A stretch of 8,611 bases of DNA from Alphaproteobacteria bacterium (GCA_017308345.1 JAFKFE010000176.1:1-8611), one strand, 5' to 3'; shown: positions 1 through 6,453, counted from the stretch's first letter. Notes: generated by a model not told the origin, from the sequence alone. Numbers and translations are program-made.

Positions 1-30
1 GGCGAGAACCTCGAACAACCCGTTGGCCAT
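1..30 (-). CDS. Start of an unidentified gene leaving the window (partial)
   Basis: Only the first ten codons are visible (MANGLFEVLA), so no function can be given. The start is supported by a good ribosome binding site: reading the minus strand, GGGGGA lies seven bases before the ATG at 30-28. An upstream in-frame ATG at 54-52 is possible but lies closer to a promoter-like TAGAAT element at 63-58. The gene would be divergent from everything else on the left side of the window. Ten codons are too few to prove coding, so this is an inference from the Shine-Dalgarno and promoter-like context. Confidence 0.4.
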   Translation of the reverse strand, partial: MANGLFEVLA

Positions 31-50
31 CGCAACTTCCCCCAGTCGCT

Positions 51-69
51 GCATGGCATTCTACCATGC
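51..69 (-). promoter_or_regulatory. Candidate promoter -10 element inside an inverted repeat
   Basis: The arms GCATGG (51-56) and CCATGC (64-69) are perfect reverse complements around a 7-base spacer. On the minus strand the spacer reads TAGAATG, so a good -10 hexamer TAGAAT (63-58) sits exactly between the arms. It lies about 28 bases upstream of the possible minus-strand start at 30. No convincing -35 box is seen at 17 bases. A repressor bound to this dyad would cover the promoter, but that is inference. Confidence 0.35.
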
Positions 70-494
70 CTTGACGAAAACACCGTGAAACGGCTCACGG
101 AAGCCTCCGGCGGCGCTTCACGGGAGAAGATCGGGCACCACCGGCCGCCAATGCACTACCGCCGAATTGCACCCAAAAAAAGTCGGGGTCAAAACGACAA
201 GTGAGCCGACGAAAAATCAGCCTATTCAAGCAGATAGGCATATAAGTCCGGCACAGCCCTTGGGTTGCCGAAAAAGCCCGGAATTCCGCCATTTCGCGCG
301 CCTTGGCAGCCGCGTCGGGACGGGCGCGAAAGGCACCGCGGGCCTGAAAAAGCCGGCTGAAAGGGCGATTCTCGCCAGCCCTCCGGCGGCGTTGACAGGG
401 CAGCACGCCAATGGCACTGCCCAATCACTGGTCACGCCATGACCGCTGCTGTTGGGGACGGACGGGGTTTCAGCAGCTTGGCGGCGGCGCCGGA

Positions 495-524
495 CGGGCG
501 GGCACCTTGACGGTGCGCCGCCCG
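495..524. repeat. Strong GC hairpin
   Basis: CGGGCGG plus GCAC (495-505) pairs with GTGC plus CCGCCCG (513-516 and 518-524) around the loop cttgacg, with a single unpaired G at 517. This gives eleven base pairs. No T-run follows on either strand, so it is not a standard intrinsic terminator. Its role is unknown. Confidence 0.5.
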
Positions 525-531
525 CTCCTGG

Positions 532-567
532 CCAGCTTTCAGTTCCAGCCCAGCTTTCAGTTCCAGC
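532..567. repeat. Perfect tandem repeat, 2 x 18 bp
   Basis: The unit CCAGCTTTCAGTTCCAGC occurs at 532-549 and again immediately at 550-567 with no mismatch. The unit length is a multiple of three, so any reading frame across it would gain a six-residue repeat (minus strand: LELKAG twice). No convincing gene covers it. A perfect adjacent copy indicates a recent slippage duplication. Confidence 0.85.
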
Positions 568-769
568 AATACCGCCGAAGCCGGAGACGGGCCCTGATTG
601 CGCAAGGCGCGCTCGGCTGAGCCGTCCTGGCGGCCATCAGAACGAGAAACCGGACGGCGGCGCCGGCCGCCGAGAGCTGCCGCGCTTGCGGAGCGGGGGC
701 TTGTCGGAGGTCTCCTTCATCGCCGTTCCAGCACGGTTCAACAACCACCGCGGGCGCGCGCCCCGAGCG

Positions 770-1705
770 TCAGCCCGCCCGCTGCAGCCAGTGGCGATCG
801 AAGATGTCGAGGATGGCGCGGAACTCGGCCGGCGGTACCTGATGGACGCCGCCGTCGCTGCCCCCAAAGAGGAATCGCGAGAGCTGCCGGTCGACCTGCT
901 CCGGCTGCTCGACCAAGACGCCCAGCCTGGCCAAGTCCGCCGTTACCGACTGGTCTGGCAGCAAATATCCGCCCCATATGGCGGCATCGGGCGCCGGATC
1001 GCGCAGGCGCACGATGAGGATCCTGGTCAGCGAGGGCTGCGCTTCCGGGCCGATGATGGCTGTGCCGCACATGAAGCCGCCGAGCACGCTGCCCGGTTGC
1101 GACTGCGGGAACAGGCTGAAGAAGAACTGGGCATCGCCGCCGGCTTCCCGGACATGGATGTAAAGGCCGCGCTTTGCCGGCGAGACGGGGCCGCCAAGCA
1201 TGAGCTGGCCGGTCGGCAGCGCCTCGCTGTAGTGGGCGGTGAGGCCATGCACGCCCGGTCCCCCCTCGATCGACAGGCTGCCCCTGATCAGCTGGCCGCG
1301 ATAATAGGGCGACCAGGCGCGCGAATAACAGGCATAGCTCCCGATGAGCGCGACGCTGTGAGCCCTGTCGTCATGCGAGGAGGCTGTCTCGTATTGCTGC
1401 GCGGCGTGGCGTTCGAGGTCGACCCTGTCGATGCCGTGGCGGGCGCAGACGGCGGCCGTGAAGCTCGGCAGGTCGCTTTCGGCCACCCATTTGCCGGACT
1501 GCTCCAGCCGCAGCAGCTTCGCCCAGTCCTCGTAGACGCTGAGTTCGCGCGGATGAGCCCGGCCCTGCAGCCATTTGTCGGCGCGGCCGACGTCGAACGC
1601 GGTCCTGGGATTGACGGCGCGGAACGCCGCCGCGAGATCCTTGCGGGTGACCGTGCCAAGCAGGGCAGACGTCAGCCGCAGTTTCTGCGCGATGTGTTGT
1701 GCCAT
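770..1705 (-). CDS. Conserved hypothetical protein, HTH-like N-terminus
   Basis: A 311-residue soluble protein of unknown function. Residues about 20-66 look like a small helical DNA-binding-type domain: a TRKDLAAAF helix, then a turn, then GRADKWLQGRAHPRE, which recalls the recognition helix and following turn of XRE-type regulators. The rest appears beta-rich and contains two striking segments, SYACYSRAWSPYYRGQLIRG (residues 123-142) and DAQFFFSLFP followed by SVLGGFMCGTAIIGPE (191-221). Their dense aromatic and glycine pattern suggests a ligand-binding or structural core. There is no signal peptide or membrane segment. The ATG at 1705 was chosen because the protein-like sequence begins there, with GGGGGCGG just upstream. 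The frame stays open to 2089, but that extension is Arg-rich and overlaps operator-like DNA. The gene stands alone, divergent from the small genes at 2129. The DNA-binding assignment is tentative. Confidence 0.8.
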   Translation of the reverse strand: MAQHIAQKLRLTSALLGTVTRKDLAAAFRAVNPRTAFDVGRADKWLQGRAHPRELSVYEDWAKLLRLEQSGKWVAESDLPSFTAAVCARHGIDRVDLERHAAQQYETASSHDDRAHSVALIGSYACYSRAWSPYYRGQLIRGSLSIEGGPGVHGLTAHYSEALPTGQLMLGGPVSPAKRGLYIHVREAGGDAQFFFSLFPQSQPGSVLGGFMCGTAIIGPEAQPSLTRILIVRLRDPAPDAAIWGGYLLPDQSVTADLARLGVLVEQPEQVDRQLSRFLFGGSDGGVHQVPPAEFRAILDIFDRHWLQRAG

Positions 1706-2128
1706 CGAACCGCCCCCGGGACCCCGTGCCCTCCCCGCGAAATCCGGTCTGCCCATGACCGGCCGCTTCTGCGCGACGGCACGGCGTCGACCCGGGGATG
1801 ATACGCGCCGCCGGCCAGGTTCGCGCCGGACTTTCGTCCTCCGCCGGATGTCCCGCCTTCCAACCTTCCACGGGCCCATATTCCTGGAATTCCATAGAAT
1901 TCCACGCCCTTCCACATGGCCGCCCTTTGCCACCCGGCAGCCGGCGCTAAGCTCGCCGCGGGCAAGGGGCAGACCATCATGAAAACGCGCTGAATGTGGG
2001 CTTGAGCACGTCATCCCCTTCCTTCGCAGAGCTGTGACACGCTCGATTTTCGAGCAACGGCGAAACCCGGCTCGCAGAGCCGACGACAAGCAAACCGTAT
2101 TGCCACCTCATCCGGAAGGAACGATCAG
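1706..2128. other. Divergent intergenic spacer (423 bp)
   Basis: This spacer separates the minus-strand gene at 770-1705 from the plus-strand gene at 2129. Bases 1706-1850 are plain GC-rich sequence. Bases 1858-1914 contain six TTCC motifs and the dyad annotated separately. Two small hairpins lie nearer the plus-strand gene: GCTCG/CGAGC (2041-2045/2051-2055) and CGGCTC/GAGCCG (2068-2073/2077-2082). No clear sigma-70 promoter could be placed. Confidence 0.5.
1885..1904. promoter_or_regulatory. Operator-like dyad TGGAATTC-N4-GAATTCCA
   Basis: TGGAATTC (1885-1892) and GAATTCCA (1897-1904) are perfect 8-bp reverse complements separated by CATA. Flanking TTCCA motifs at 1890, 1900 and 1910 repeat with an exact 10-bp period, which puts them on one face of the helix. 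Further TTCC motifs occur at 1858, 1866 and 1881. The site is AT-richer than its surroundings and lies about 180 bp upstream of the HTH-like gene. This is the usual look of a dimeric regulator site. The regulator is not known, but autoregulation by the neighbouring HTH-like protein is an obvious guess. Confidence 0.5.
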
Positions 2129-2371
2129 ATGACCTCGACCACCGCTTCGATACGCACCTTCGTCTTGTTTGCCTCGGGATGCATCGCGCTGGCGCTGCTG
2201 TTCATAAATGCGCCCGAGGGAGATTTTCCGTCGAAATATGTCAAGCACGGACCCGTATCACCGGCCGCGGCACCCACGCGCATAGACGTCGACAACGACG
2301 CGCACGCGATCCGCTTCTACGTCGACGGCAAGCAGGTCGCGCTGCTCGACGCATCGGGCTTCAAGCAATGA
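2129..2371 (+). CDS. Small membrane-anchored hypothetical protein
   Basis: An 80-residue protein not assigned to a named family. Residues about 9-26 form one hydrophobic segment after a short Ser/Thr-rich N-terminus, so it is probably a single-pass or signal-anchored protein with its tail outside the cytoplasm. Cys18 within ASGC resembles a lipobox, but hydrophobic residues continue beyond it, so a lipoprotein is unlikely. The C-terminal part, residues about 52-78, ends in [18 protein letters not shown], which looks like a small beta-hairpin. The start has a good ribosome binding site (GGAAGGA). The next gene begins 32 bases after the stop on the same strand, so the two are probably co-transcribed. 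Confidence 0.75.
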   Translation: MTSTTASIRTFVLFASGCIALALLFINAPEGDFPSKYVKHGPVSPAAAPTRIDVDNDAHAIRFYVDGKQVALLDASGFKQ

Positions 2372-2403
2372 GGAGGCCAGGGAACCAGGAAAGGAAACCT
2401 GCC

Positions 2404-2634
2404 ATGAAGATCGTCCTATCCGTGCTGTCGGCGCTTCTCCTCACGGTCGCGCTATCGCAGGTCGCCGAAGCCAAAAAGAAAATCCCGGTGACCGAGACAA
2501 AGACGGCCACCGAGAAAAACCGGCCGCTGCTCGACCAGACGGCCACCGGCGGCATAGCACCCGGCGGCGGCGCGACGACACAGCAAGGCAATCCCGGCCA
2601 AGCCTATCCGCCAGCGCTATGGATCCATTTCTAG
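2404..2634 (+). CDS. Small exported hypothetical protein
   Basis: A 76-residue protein with a clear Sec-type signal peptide: MK, a hydrophobic core at residues 3-20, then AEA with likely cleavage after Ala23. The mature part is about 53 residues, starts with a lysine cluster (KKKIP), is rich in Thr, Gly and Gln, and appears disordered. It contains no cysteine. The ribosome binding region AGGAAAGGAAA precedes the ATG at 2404, which is preferred to longer upstream frames because the signal peptide begins exactly there. It follows the small membrane protein gene by 32 bases and probably shares its transcript. The function is not recognisable. Confidence 0.75.
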   Translation: MKIVLSVLSALLLTVALSQVAEAKKKIPVTETKTATEKNRPLLDQTATGGIAPGGGATTQQGNPGQAYPPALWIHF

Positions 2635-2939
2635 CGCCTGGCTCGCATTCGGTACGACCCGGTCGGATGTCCGCGTTGGTGGCATTGCACCGGTTCGGCG
2701 AGGAACGGAAACCAATGGCCACCCGACCAGCCTGAGCGTTGGGAGGCTCAGCGCCGCTTGACGGGGGCGGCGCGTGCCCGCGCGGGCCGCAAGGGCGCGG
2801 TCCGTGCGGGCCAAGTTTTCCGGCCTCGAGCCCGAGCCAATCTCTTTCAGATCCTGGCCATTCTTGACGAATGGACGGCGAACCGGGAAAGCTTGCCTCC
2901 GGCGCGGCGGTGGCGCCATGCCACAAGGGAGGCCATGCC
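2635..2939. other. Intergenic region before the RidA-family gene
   Basis: About 305 bases without a credible gene. It contains two dyads. CTGAGC/GCTCAG (2732-2737/2746-2751, 8-base loop) could terminate the upstream pair weakly. CCATTC/GAATGG (2858-2863/2869-2874) is annotated separately. A frame reading into the next gene from an ATG at 2871 exists, but it lacks a good ribosome binding site and family-like sequence. Confidence 0.5.
2858..2874. promoter_or_regulatory. Dyad CCATTC-N5-GAATGG upstream of the RidA-family gene
   Basis: These are perfect 6-bp inverted arms around ttgac, ending 65 bases before the chosen start at 2940. A -35-like TTGACG (2864-2869) overlaps the spacer, but no good -10 follows. 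It could be an operator, but nothing else supports this. Confidence 0.3.
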
Positions 2940-3425
2940 ATGCCGGGCGCCGACGAAAAGCTTGCCGCGCTGGGCATCGTGCTGCCCCCGCCCTTGAAAC
3001 TTCCGCCGGGCATGGTGCTGCCCTTTCCGTGGGTGAATGTGCGCGGCGACCGCGCCTATATCTCCGGCCACGGCCCGCAGGAGCCGGACGGCTCGCTTGC
3101 CGGCCCGTTCGGCGCGGTCGGCGATGGCGTGTCGCTGGACGAGGCGCGGGCATCGGCCCGCAAGGTCGGGCTGTCGATGCTCGGCAGCCTGAAACGCGAG
3201 CTCGGCAGCCTCGACCGGATCACCGGTTGGTGCCGCGTGCACGGCATGGTCAATTGCGCCTTGCGCTTCACCGAAACGCCGGCGGTGATGAACGGCTTTT
3301 CCGACCTCATCCTCGAAGTCTTCGGCCCGGAGATCGGCCGCCACGCCCGAACGGCCATCGGCGTCGCGGCCCTGCCGCTGAATTTCCCGGTCGAGATCGA
3401 GGCCGAGGTGATGATCGGAGGGTGA
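2940..3425 (+). CDS. RidA/YjgF/YER057c/UK114-family protein
   Basis: A 161-residue member of the RidA superfamily, whose best-studied members are trimers that hydrolyse reactive enamine/imine intermediates from PLP enzymes. The family features are visible: the first beta-strand region with DRAYISGHGP (37-46), the helix DEARASARKVGLSML (67-81), and the C-terminal strand RTAIGVAALPLNFPVEIEAE. Arg137 and Glu152 fall at the same spacing as Arg105 and Glu120 of E. coli RidA, the substrate-binding pair, so deaminase activity is plausible. The chain is longer than the roughly 128 residues of classic RidA and fits the longer subgroup (UK114-like type 1), whose substrates are less well known. The ATG at 2940 is chosen for its GGGAGG ribosome binding site seven bases upstream. 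A hairpin follows the stop, and the PhnA-like gene lies 107 bases downstream. Confidence 0.9.
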   Translation: MPGADEKLAALGIVLPPPLKLPPGMVLPFPWVNVRGDRAYISGHGPQEPDGSLAGPFGAVGDGVSLDEARASARKVGLSMLGSLKRELGSLDRITGWCRVHGMVNCALRFTETPAVMNGFSDLILEVFGPEIGRHARTAIGVAALPLNFPVEIEAEVMIGG

Positions 3426-3432
3426 TCGGCCT

Positions 3433-3452
3433 GCCTCCTCCCGTGGAGAGGC
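3433..3452 (+). terminator. Hairpin just after the RidA-family gene
   Basis: GCCT and CTCC (3433-3436, 3438-3441) pair with GGAG and AGGC (3445-3452) around loop cgt, with one bulged C. It begins eight bases after the stop codon. No T-run follows, so intrinsic termination would be weak. It could instead protect the transcript end or attenuate readthrough into the next gene. Confidence 0.35.
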
Positions 3453-3532
3453 GGGCGACCACGCGGCTTGACCAGCCTACGGCCGGCGCGATAGGGCGGG
3501 CGCCTATCCATCCAACCGATGAAAGACCCGCC

Positions 3533-3754
3533 ATGACAGACGCCATCGTGAAAGACAGCAACGGCACGCAGCTGAAGGACGGCGATTCCGTGACCCTGAT
3601 CAAGGACCTCAAGGTCAAGGGCACGTCCGAGACGATCAAGCGCGGCACGCTGGTCAAGAACATCCGCCTCACCGGCAATGCCGGCGAGATCGAATGCAAC
3701 ACCAAGCAGGTGAAGGGCCTGGTGCTGAAGACGGAGTTCCTGAAGAAGGCGTGA
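3533..3754 (+). CDS. PhnA/YjdM C-terminal-domain protein
   Basis: A 73-residue protein matching almost end to end the C-terminal domain of E. coli YjdM (formerly PhnA). The shared hallmarks are VKDSNGTQLKDGDSVTLIKD (6-25), LKVKGTS, then GTLVKNIRL and LKTEFLKK at the end. E. coli YjdM is about 111 residues and begins with a zinc-ribbon domain. Here that domain is absent, and the only cysteine is Cys55. The fold is a small SH3-like barrel. The old name alkylphosphonate uptake protein is misleading: no phosphonate genes are nearby and the real role is unknown. The ATG at 3533 has only a weak purine-rich ribosome binding site (GAAAGA), but the family match begins right after it. It may be co-transcribed with the RidA-family gene. 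Confidence 0.9.
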   Translation: MTDAIVKDSNGTQLKDGDSVTLIKDLKVKGTSETIKRGTLVKNIRLTGNAGEIECNTKQVKGLVLKTEFLKKA

Positions 3755-3765
3755 CCGCGAGGCCG

Positions 3766-3795
3766 CGGCCGTGCGGGAAGCGGCCGGCTGCTTTT
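3766..3795 (+). terminator. Possible intrinsic terminator between convergent genes
   Basis: CGGCCG at 3766-3771 can pair with CGGCCG at 3781-3786 (loop tgcgggaag), followed within six bases by TTTT (3792-3795). It lies 11 bases after the PhnA-like stop and before the convergent cupin gene. The T-run is short, so confidence is low. Confidence 0.35.
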
Positions 3796-3826
3796 GCCGA
3801 GGAGGCGGCGCCGGCCAGCCGTGCCC

Positions 3827-4180
3827 TCACCCCACCACGACCACGAAATGCTTGGTCACCGGCTCCACTATCTTCCAGGTGCCCTTGAAATCGGCCTCGA
3901 CCACGAAGGCGTCGCCGGGGCCGACCTCGACCGGCTCGCCGCCGTCGGGCGTGATGACGATGCGGCCGGCGATCATGTGGACGAATTCATAGTCGGTGTA
4001 GCTGGCGTGGTAGGTGCCGGGCGTGGCGCGCCAGGTGCCGGACATCACCTTGCCGTCCTCGGTGGTGTGCTGGACCGCCGTCTGCATGGTCGGCCTGCCC
4101 TCCACGACGACCCAGCCCGGCAGGTCGCCGGCCTCGGCCTGCTCGACGGCGCCGAATTTGAGGATGGTGGGTCTGGTCAT
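3827..4180 (-). CDS. Small single-domain cupin protein (Cupin_3/DUF861-like)
   Basis: A 117-residue cytoplasmic beta-barrel protein. The family signature runs from GTWRATPGTYHASYTDYEFV (48-67) through AGRIVITPDGG and VEVGPGDAFVVEADFKGTW to the final strand HFVVVVG, the order seen in cupins related to ureidoglycine aminohydrolase and other DUF861 proteins. Classic metal ligands are incomplete. His58, Glu65, His68 and His111 are candidates, but the usual HxH pair is missing, so catalysis cannot be claimed. The start at 4180 has a strong AGGAG six bases upstream; the longer frame to 4261 lacks one. The gene lies 130 bases downstream of the transporter gene on the same strand and might be read from its transcript. 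No purine-degradation genes are nearby, so the substrate is unknown. Confidence 0.85.
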   Translation of the reverse strand: MTRPTILKFGAVEQAEAGDLPGWVVVEGRPTMQTAVQHTTEDGKVMSGTWRATPGTYHASYTDYEFVHMIAGRIVITPDGGEPVEVGPGDAFVVEADFKGTWKIVEPVTKHFVVVVG

Positions 4181-4310
4181 TGAAGGCTCCTGCGGTTCGC
4201 CGGGATTGGCTGGCGACCGCATAGCCGATGGAGGCGGGCGTTGCACGCGGCGATGCGACAAGGCGCGACGCCTGCCCGCCTTTTTCGCGCGGGACAGGGG
4301 TGCCCTTGCC

Positions 4311-6305
4311 TCACTCGGCCGCCTGCAATTGCTTCCTGCGCGCCGGCTGGCGGCGGCGGTGGGCGGGCTTCAGCGCGACGGCCGCCTTTCTGGACAGGGC
4401 GCCGGTCACCGCGTCGACCATGCCGAAGGCGACGAAATCGGCGTTGAGGGTTCCGGCAAGTTCGGCCGCCGCCGCCTCGTCGGTGTTGCCGACTTCCGAC
4501 CAGAAGACGATGCCGACGCGCAGCTTCGCCTTGAGGCGCTTCAGCCTGCGCACCATGAAACGCGCGTGCTGCGCGGACTGGCGGTTGAGGAAGCCGATGG
4601 CGACGCAGTCGAGGGCCGAAAGATCGAGGCGGTGGATCGCCGAGGGTTCGAGCTCGGCGAAGCTCGCGCGCGTCGCTTCGGCGCCCTGCACTTCCAGCAC
4701 CTGCGCCAGCATGGCCGCGGCGGCATCGTCGAGCTCGCCGCGCCCGCCGGCGCAAAGCACGGCGATGCCCAACCCATCCGGCAGGTCGACCTCCTCGTCG
4801 GCCCCGCCGGAGCTGTCTTCCAGTTTCTTTTCGGCGGGTTGGCCCTGCGCCGCCTTCTCGGCCTCCTGATCCTCTTCCTCCCCGGCTTCCTGCTGGGCGC
4901 TGTCGTCGAGATTGGCGACGAGCGTCAGGGCGCTGTCGGCGACCTGCCGGCGCTGCTCCTCGTCCATCACGCCGCGCTCGCGGTCCTGCTCGCCGAGCAG
5001 CAGGGCCGGGATCGCCACCTTGCCGTAGAATTCGAAAAGATACTTGTCCTCCAGCATCTCCTCGGCGTGGTCGGTCGCCTCTTCCGGATCGCCGGCCAGC
5101 AGCCGCTGGTAGAGCCTTGCATGCGGCTCCAGCACCGGTTCGTTGCCGAACAGGACATCGAGGAATTCGAACTGCGGCACATGCCGGCCGAGCACCACGA
5201 GGCAGACGGTGAGCGGCGTCGAAAGCACCAGCCCGATCGGCCCCCACAGCCAGGTCCAGAAGATCGCCGCCACGATGATGGCCAAAGGCGAAAGCCCGGT
5301 GTGCGAGCCATAGAGCCACGGCTCGATGACATTGCCGGTGACCAGCTCCACGATGATGAAAAGCGCGGCGGTCCACAACAGCAGCGACCAGCCCGGCGCC
5401 ACGGCCAGGGCCAGGAAGAGCGGCAGCAGCGCGCCGATGATCGGCCCGATATAGGGCACGAAGCGCAGCGCAAGCGCCAGCAGCCCCCAGAGCAGCGCGT
5501 TGGGGATGCCCAGCACCCAGAGCCCGATGGTGATGGGCACGGCATAGATGGCGTTGACCACCAGCTGCATCAGCAGATACTGGCCGACGCGCTTGCCGGC
5601 ATCCTGCAGGGCCTGCGTGGTGCGGTGCAGATCGCCGTAGCCGACCAGCCGGATGAAGCGATCGCGCAGATCCTCCCGCTCCATCAGCATGAAGATGACG
5701 ACGATGATGACGAGGCCGGCCGAGCTCAGCGGGCTGATCATCGGCCCGATCAGGTTCTGCAGCACCTCGAGCGGCTTTTCATGCGAGACGACCTCGACGG
5801 GGATCGGATCGCGCTTCGGCTGCTCGGCGGCGGAAGGCAGTTGCGGCTCCTGGCGGTCGATCTCCTGGCCGACGCGCTCGATGACGCTGCTGACCTGCGA
5901 GATGATGCCGCCGCCAAGGCCGGTTTCCTTCATCGCGCGGACCTTGGTCAGGATGTTGTACTGATAGATCGTGATGTTCTGGGCTAGGTCGCTGACCTGC
6001 GTGGCGACGATGAAGGAGAACAGCGAAAGTGCGGCAAAGGCGCCGGCGACGCTGGCAATGACCGCCGCCACGCGCGGAACGCCGAGGCGCTTCAGCCACG
6101 AGACGACGGGGGCGATGGCGAAGGTCAGCAGCAGCGCCACGGCGATCGGCAGGAACACCTCGCGCCCGAAATAGAGCGCCGCGACCGTCGTCACCACGCT
6201 CGCCACCGTCGGCAGCACGGTGCGCGGATGTCCCCTGGACGCGGCGAGCAGGCCGACCAGCGCCGGCTCCGGAGCGACTGTACCGTTTCGTCGATTGGCC
6301 GCCAC
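4311..6305 (-). CDS. AI-2E/PerM-family membrane protein with soluble C-terminal domain
   Basis: A 664-residue inner-membrane protein. Residues about 30-375 form the AI-2E transporter (UPF0118) domain: two hydrophobic segments near 30-65, one at 80-102, a long loop (103-190), then membrane segments at 195-208, 245-265, 268-300, 303-325 and 340-372. Family hallmarks are GLLALALRFVPYIGPIIGAL (274-293) and NVIEPWLYGSHTGLSPLAII (325-344). Members have been linked to autoinducer-2 export or sodium/proton exchange; the substrate here is unknown. The C-terminal 290 residues are unusual for the family: a helical region (about 395-465), a very acidic Glu/Ala/Gln linker (about 467-508), and a soluble alpha/beta domain (about 512-635) with GIAVLCAGGRGEL and VGIVFWSEVGN strands resembling a Rossmann or cobalamin-binding fold. 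The tail is basic (645-660). A GTG start at 6305 is chosen because GGGGGAGA lies eight bases upstream and no ATG occurs before the first membrane segment. The open frame extends upstream but overlaps the divergent gene. Confidence 0.9.
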   Translation of the reverse strand: MAANRRNGTVAPEPALVGLLAASRGHPRTVLPTVASVVTTVAALYFGREVFLPIAVALLLTFAIAPVVSWLKRLGVPRVAAVIASVAGAFAALSLFSFIVATQVSDLAQNITIYQYNILTKVRAMKETGLGGGIISQVSSVIERVGQEIDRQEPQLPSAAEQPKRDPIPVEVVSHEKPLEVLQNLIGPMISPLSSAGLVIIVVIFMLMEREDLRDRFIRLVGYGDLHRTTQALQDAGKRVGQYLLMQLVVNAIYAVPITIGLWVLGIPNALLWGLLALALRFVPYIGPIIGALLPLFLALAVAPGWSLLLWTAALFIIVELVTGNVIEPWLYGSHTGLSPLAIIVAAIFWTWLWGPIGLVLSTPLTVCLVVLGRHVPQFEFLDVLFGNEPVLEPHARLYQRLLAGDPEEATDHAEEMLEDKYLFEFYGKVAIPALLLGEQDRERGVMDEEQRRQVADSALTLVANLDDSAQQEAGEEEDQEAEKAAQGQPAEKKLEDSSGGADEEVDLPDGLGIAVLCAGGRGELDDAAAAMLAQVLEVQGAEATRASFAELEPSAIHRLDLSALDCVAIGFLNRQSAQHARFMVRRLKRLKAKLRVGIVFWSEVGNTDEAAAAELAGTLNADFVAFGMVDAVTGALSRKAAVALKPAHRRRQPARRKQLQAAE

Positions 6306-6433
6306 TTCGAGCTCTCCCCCTGTCCGGCGATGATCAGCGATATTGCGCGGGCGTGCAACGCGCCGAAGCCCGGTCGGTTGCAAAGATGCTAATAAATATC
6401 CGGGGCCGAGACCTTGCGGGGACGAAACCATGC

Positions 6434-6453
6434 GCCGGATCGGGCGATCCGGC
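6434..6453. repeat. Perfect 8-bp hairpin in the divergent spacer
   Basis: GCCGGATC (6434-6441) pairs fully with GATCCGGC (6446-6453) around GGGC. It lies in the 258-bp spacer between the transporter gene and the exported-protein gene, 46 bases upstream of the stress promoter. It could be a regulator site or an RNA hairpin. No T-run follows. Confidence 0.5.

Larger units (their letters stand above)
31..769. other. Gene-free region of about 740 bp
   Basis: Several open frames cross this stretch on both strands, but none has a good ribosome binding site together with a plausible protein. Their translations are Arg/Pro/Ala-rich, as expected of non-coding GC-rich DNA. The region holds inverted repeats at 83-88/95-100 (CCGTGA/TCACGG) and 220-225/234-239 (GCCTAT/ATAGGC, followed by TATAAG at 241-246), a strong hairpin at 495-524, and an 18-bp tandem repeat at 532-567. 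A 27-codon minus-strand frame starting at 720 has only a weak ribosome binding site. It may contain decayed coding sequence or an unannotated RNA. Confidence 0.5.

Noticed and set aside
392..420. Perfect -35 TTGACA at 392-397
   Set aside because: The hexamer 17 bases downstream is CACTGC, far from a -10 consensus, and no gene follows.
432..716. Minus-strand open frame covering the 18-bp repeat (LELKAG twice)
   Set aside because: It reads somewhat like protein but has no start codon with a ribosome binding site, and a stop lies directly upstream at 717-719.
637..720. 27-codon minus-strand frame starting MKETSDKPP
   Set aside because: The start has only a weak ribosome binding site, and the sequence is too short and too basic to support a gene call. 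It could be a truncated relic.
452..1801. 449-codon open frame on the plus strand
   Set aside because: It is antisense to the 770-1705 gene, Arg/Ala/Pro-rich, and lacks recognisable family sequence. High GC3 in the real gene keeps the opposite frame open.
4014..5987. 657-codon open frame on the plus strand
   Set aside because: It lies opposite the AI-2E transporter, whose family match is clear. The plus translation is His/Arg/Asp-rich low-complexity sequence with no domain.
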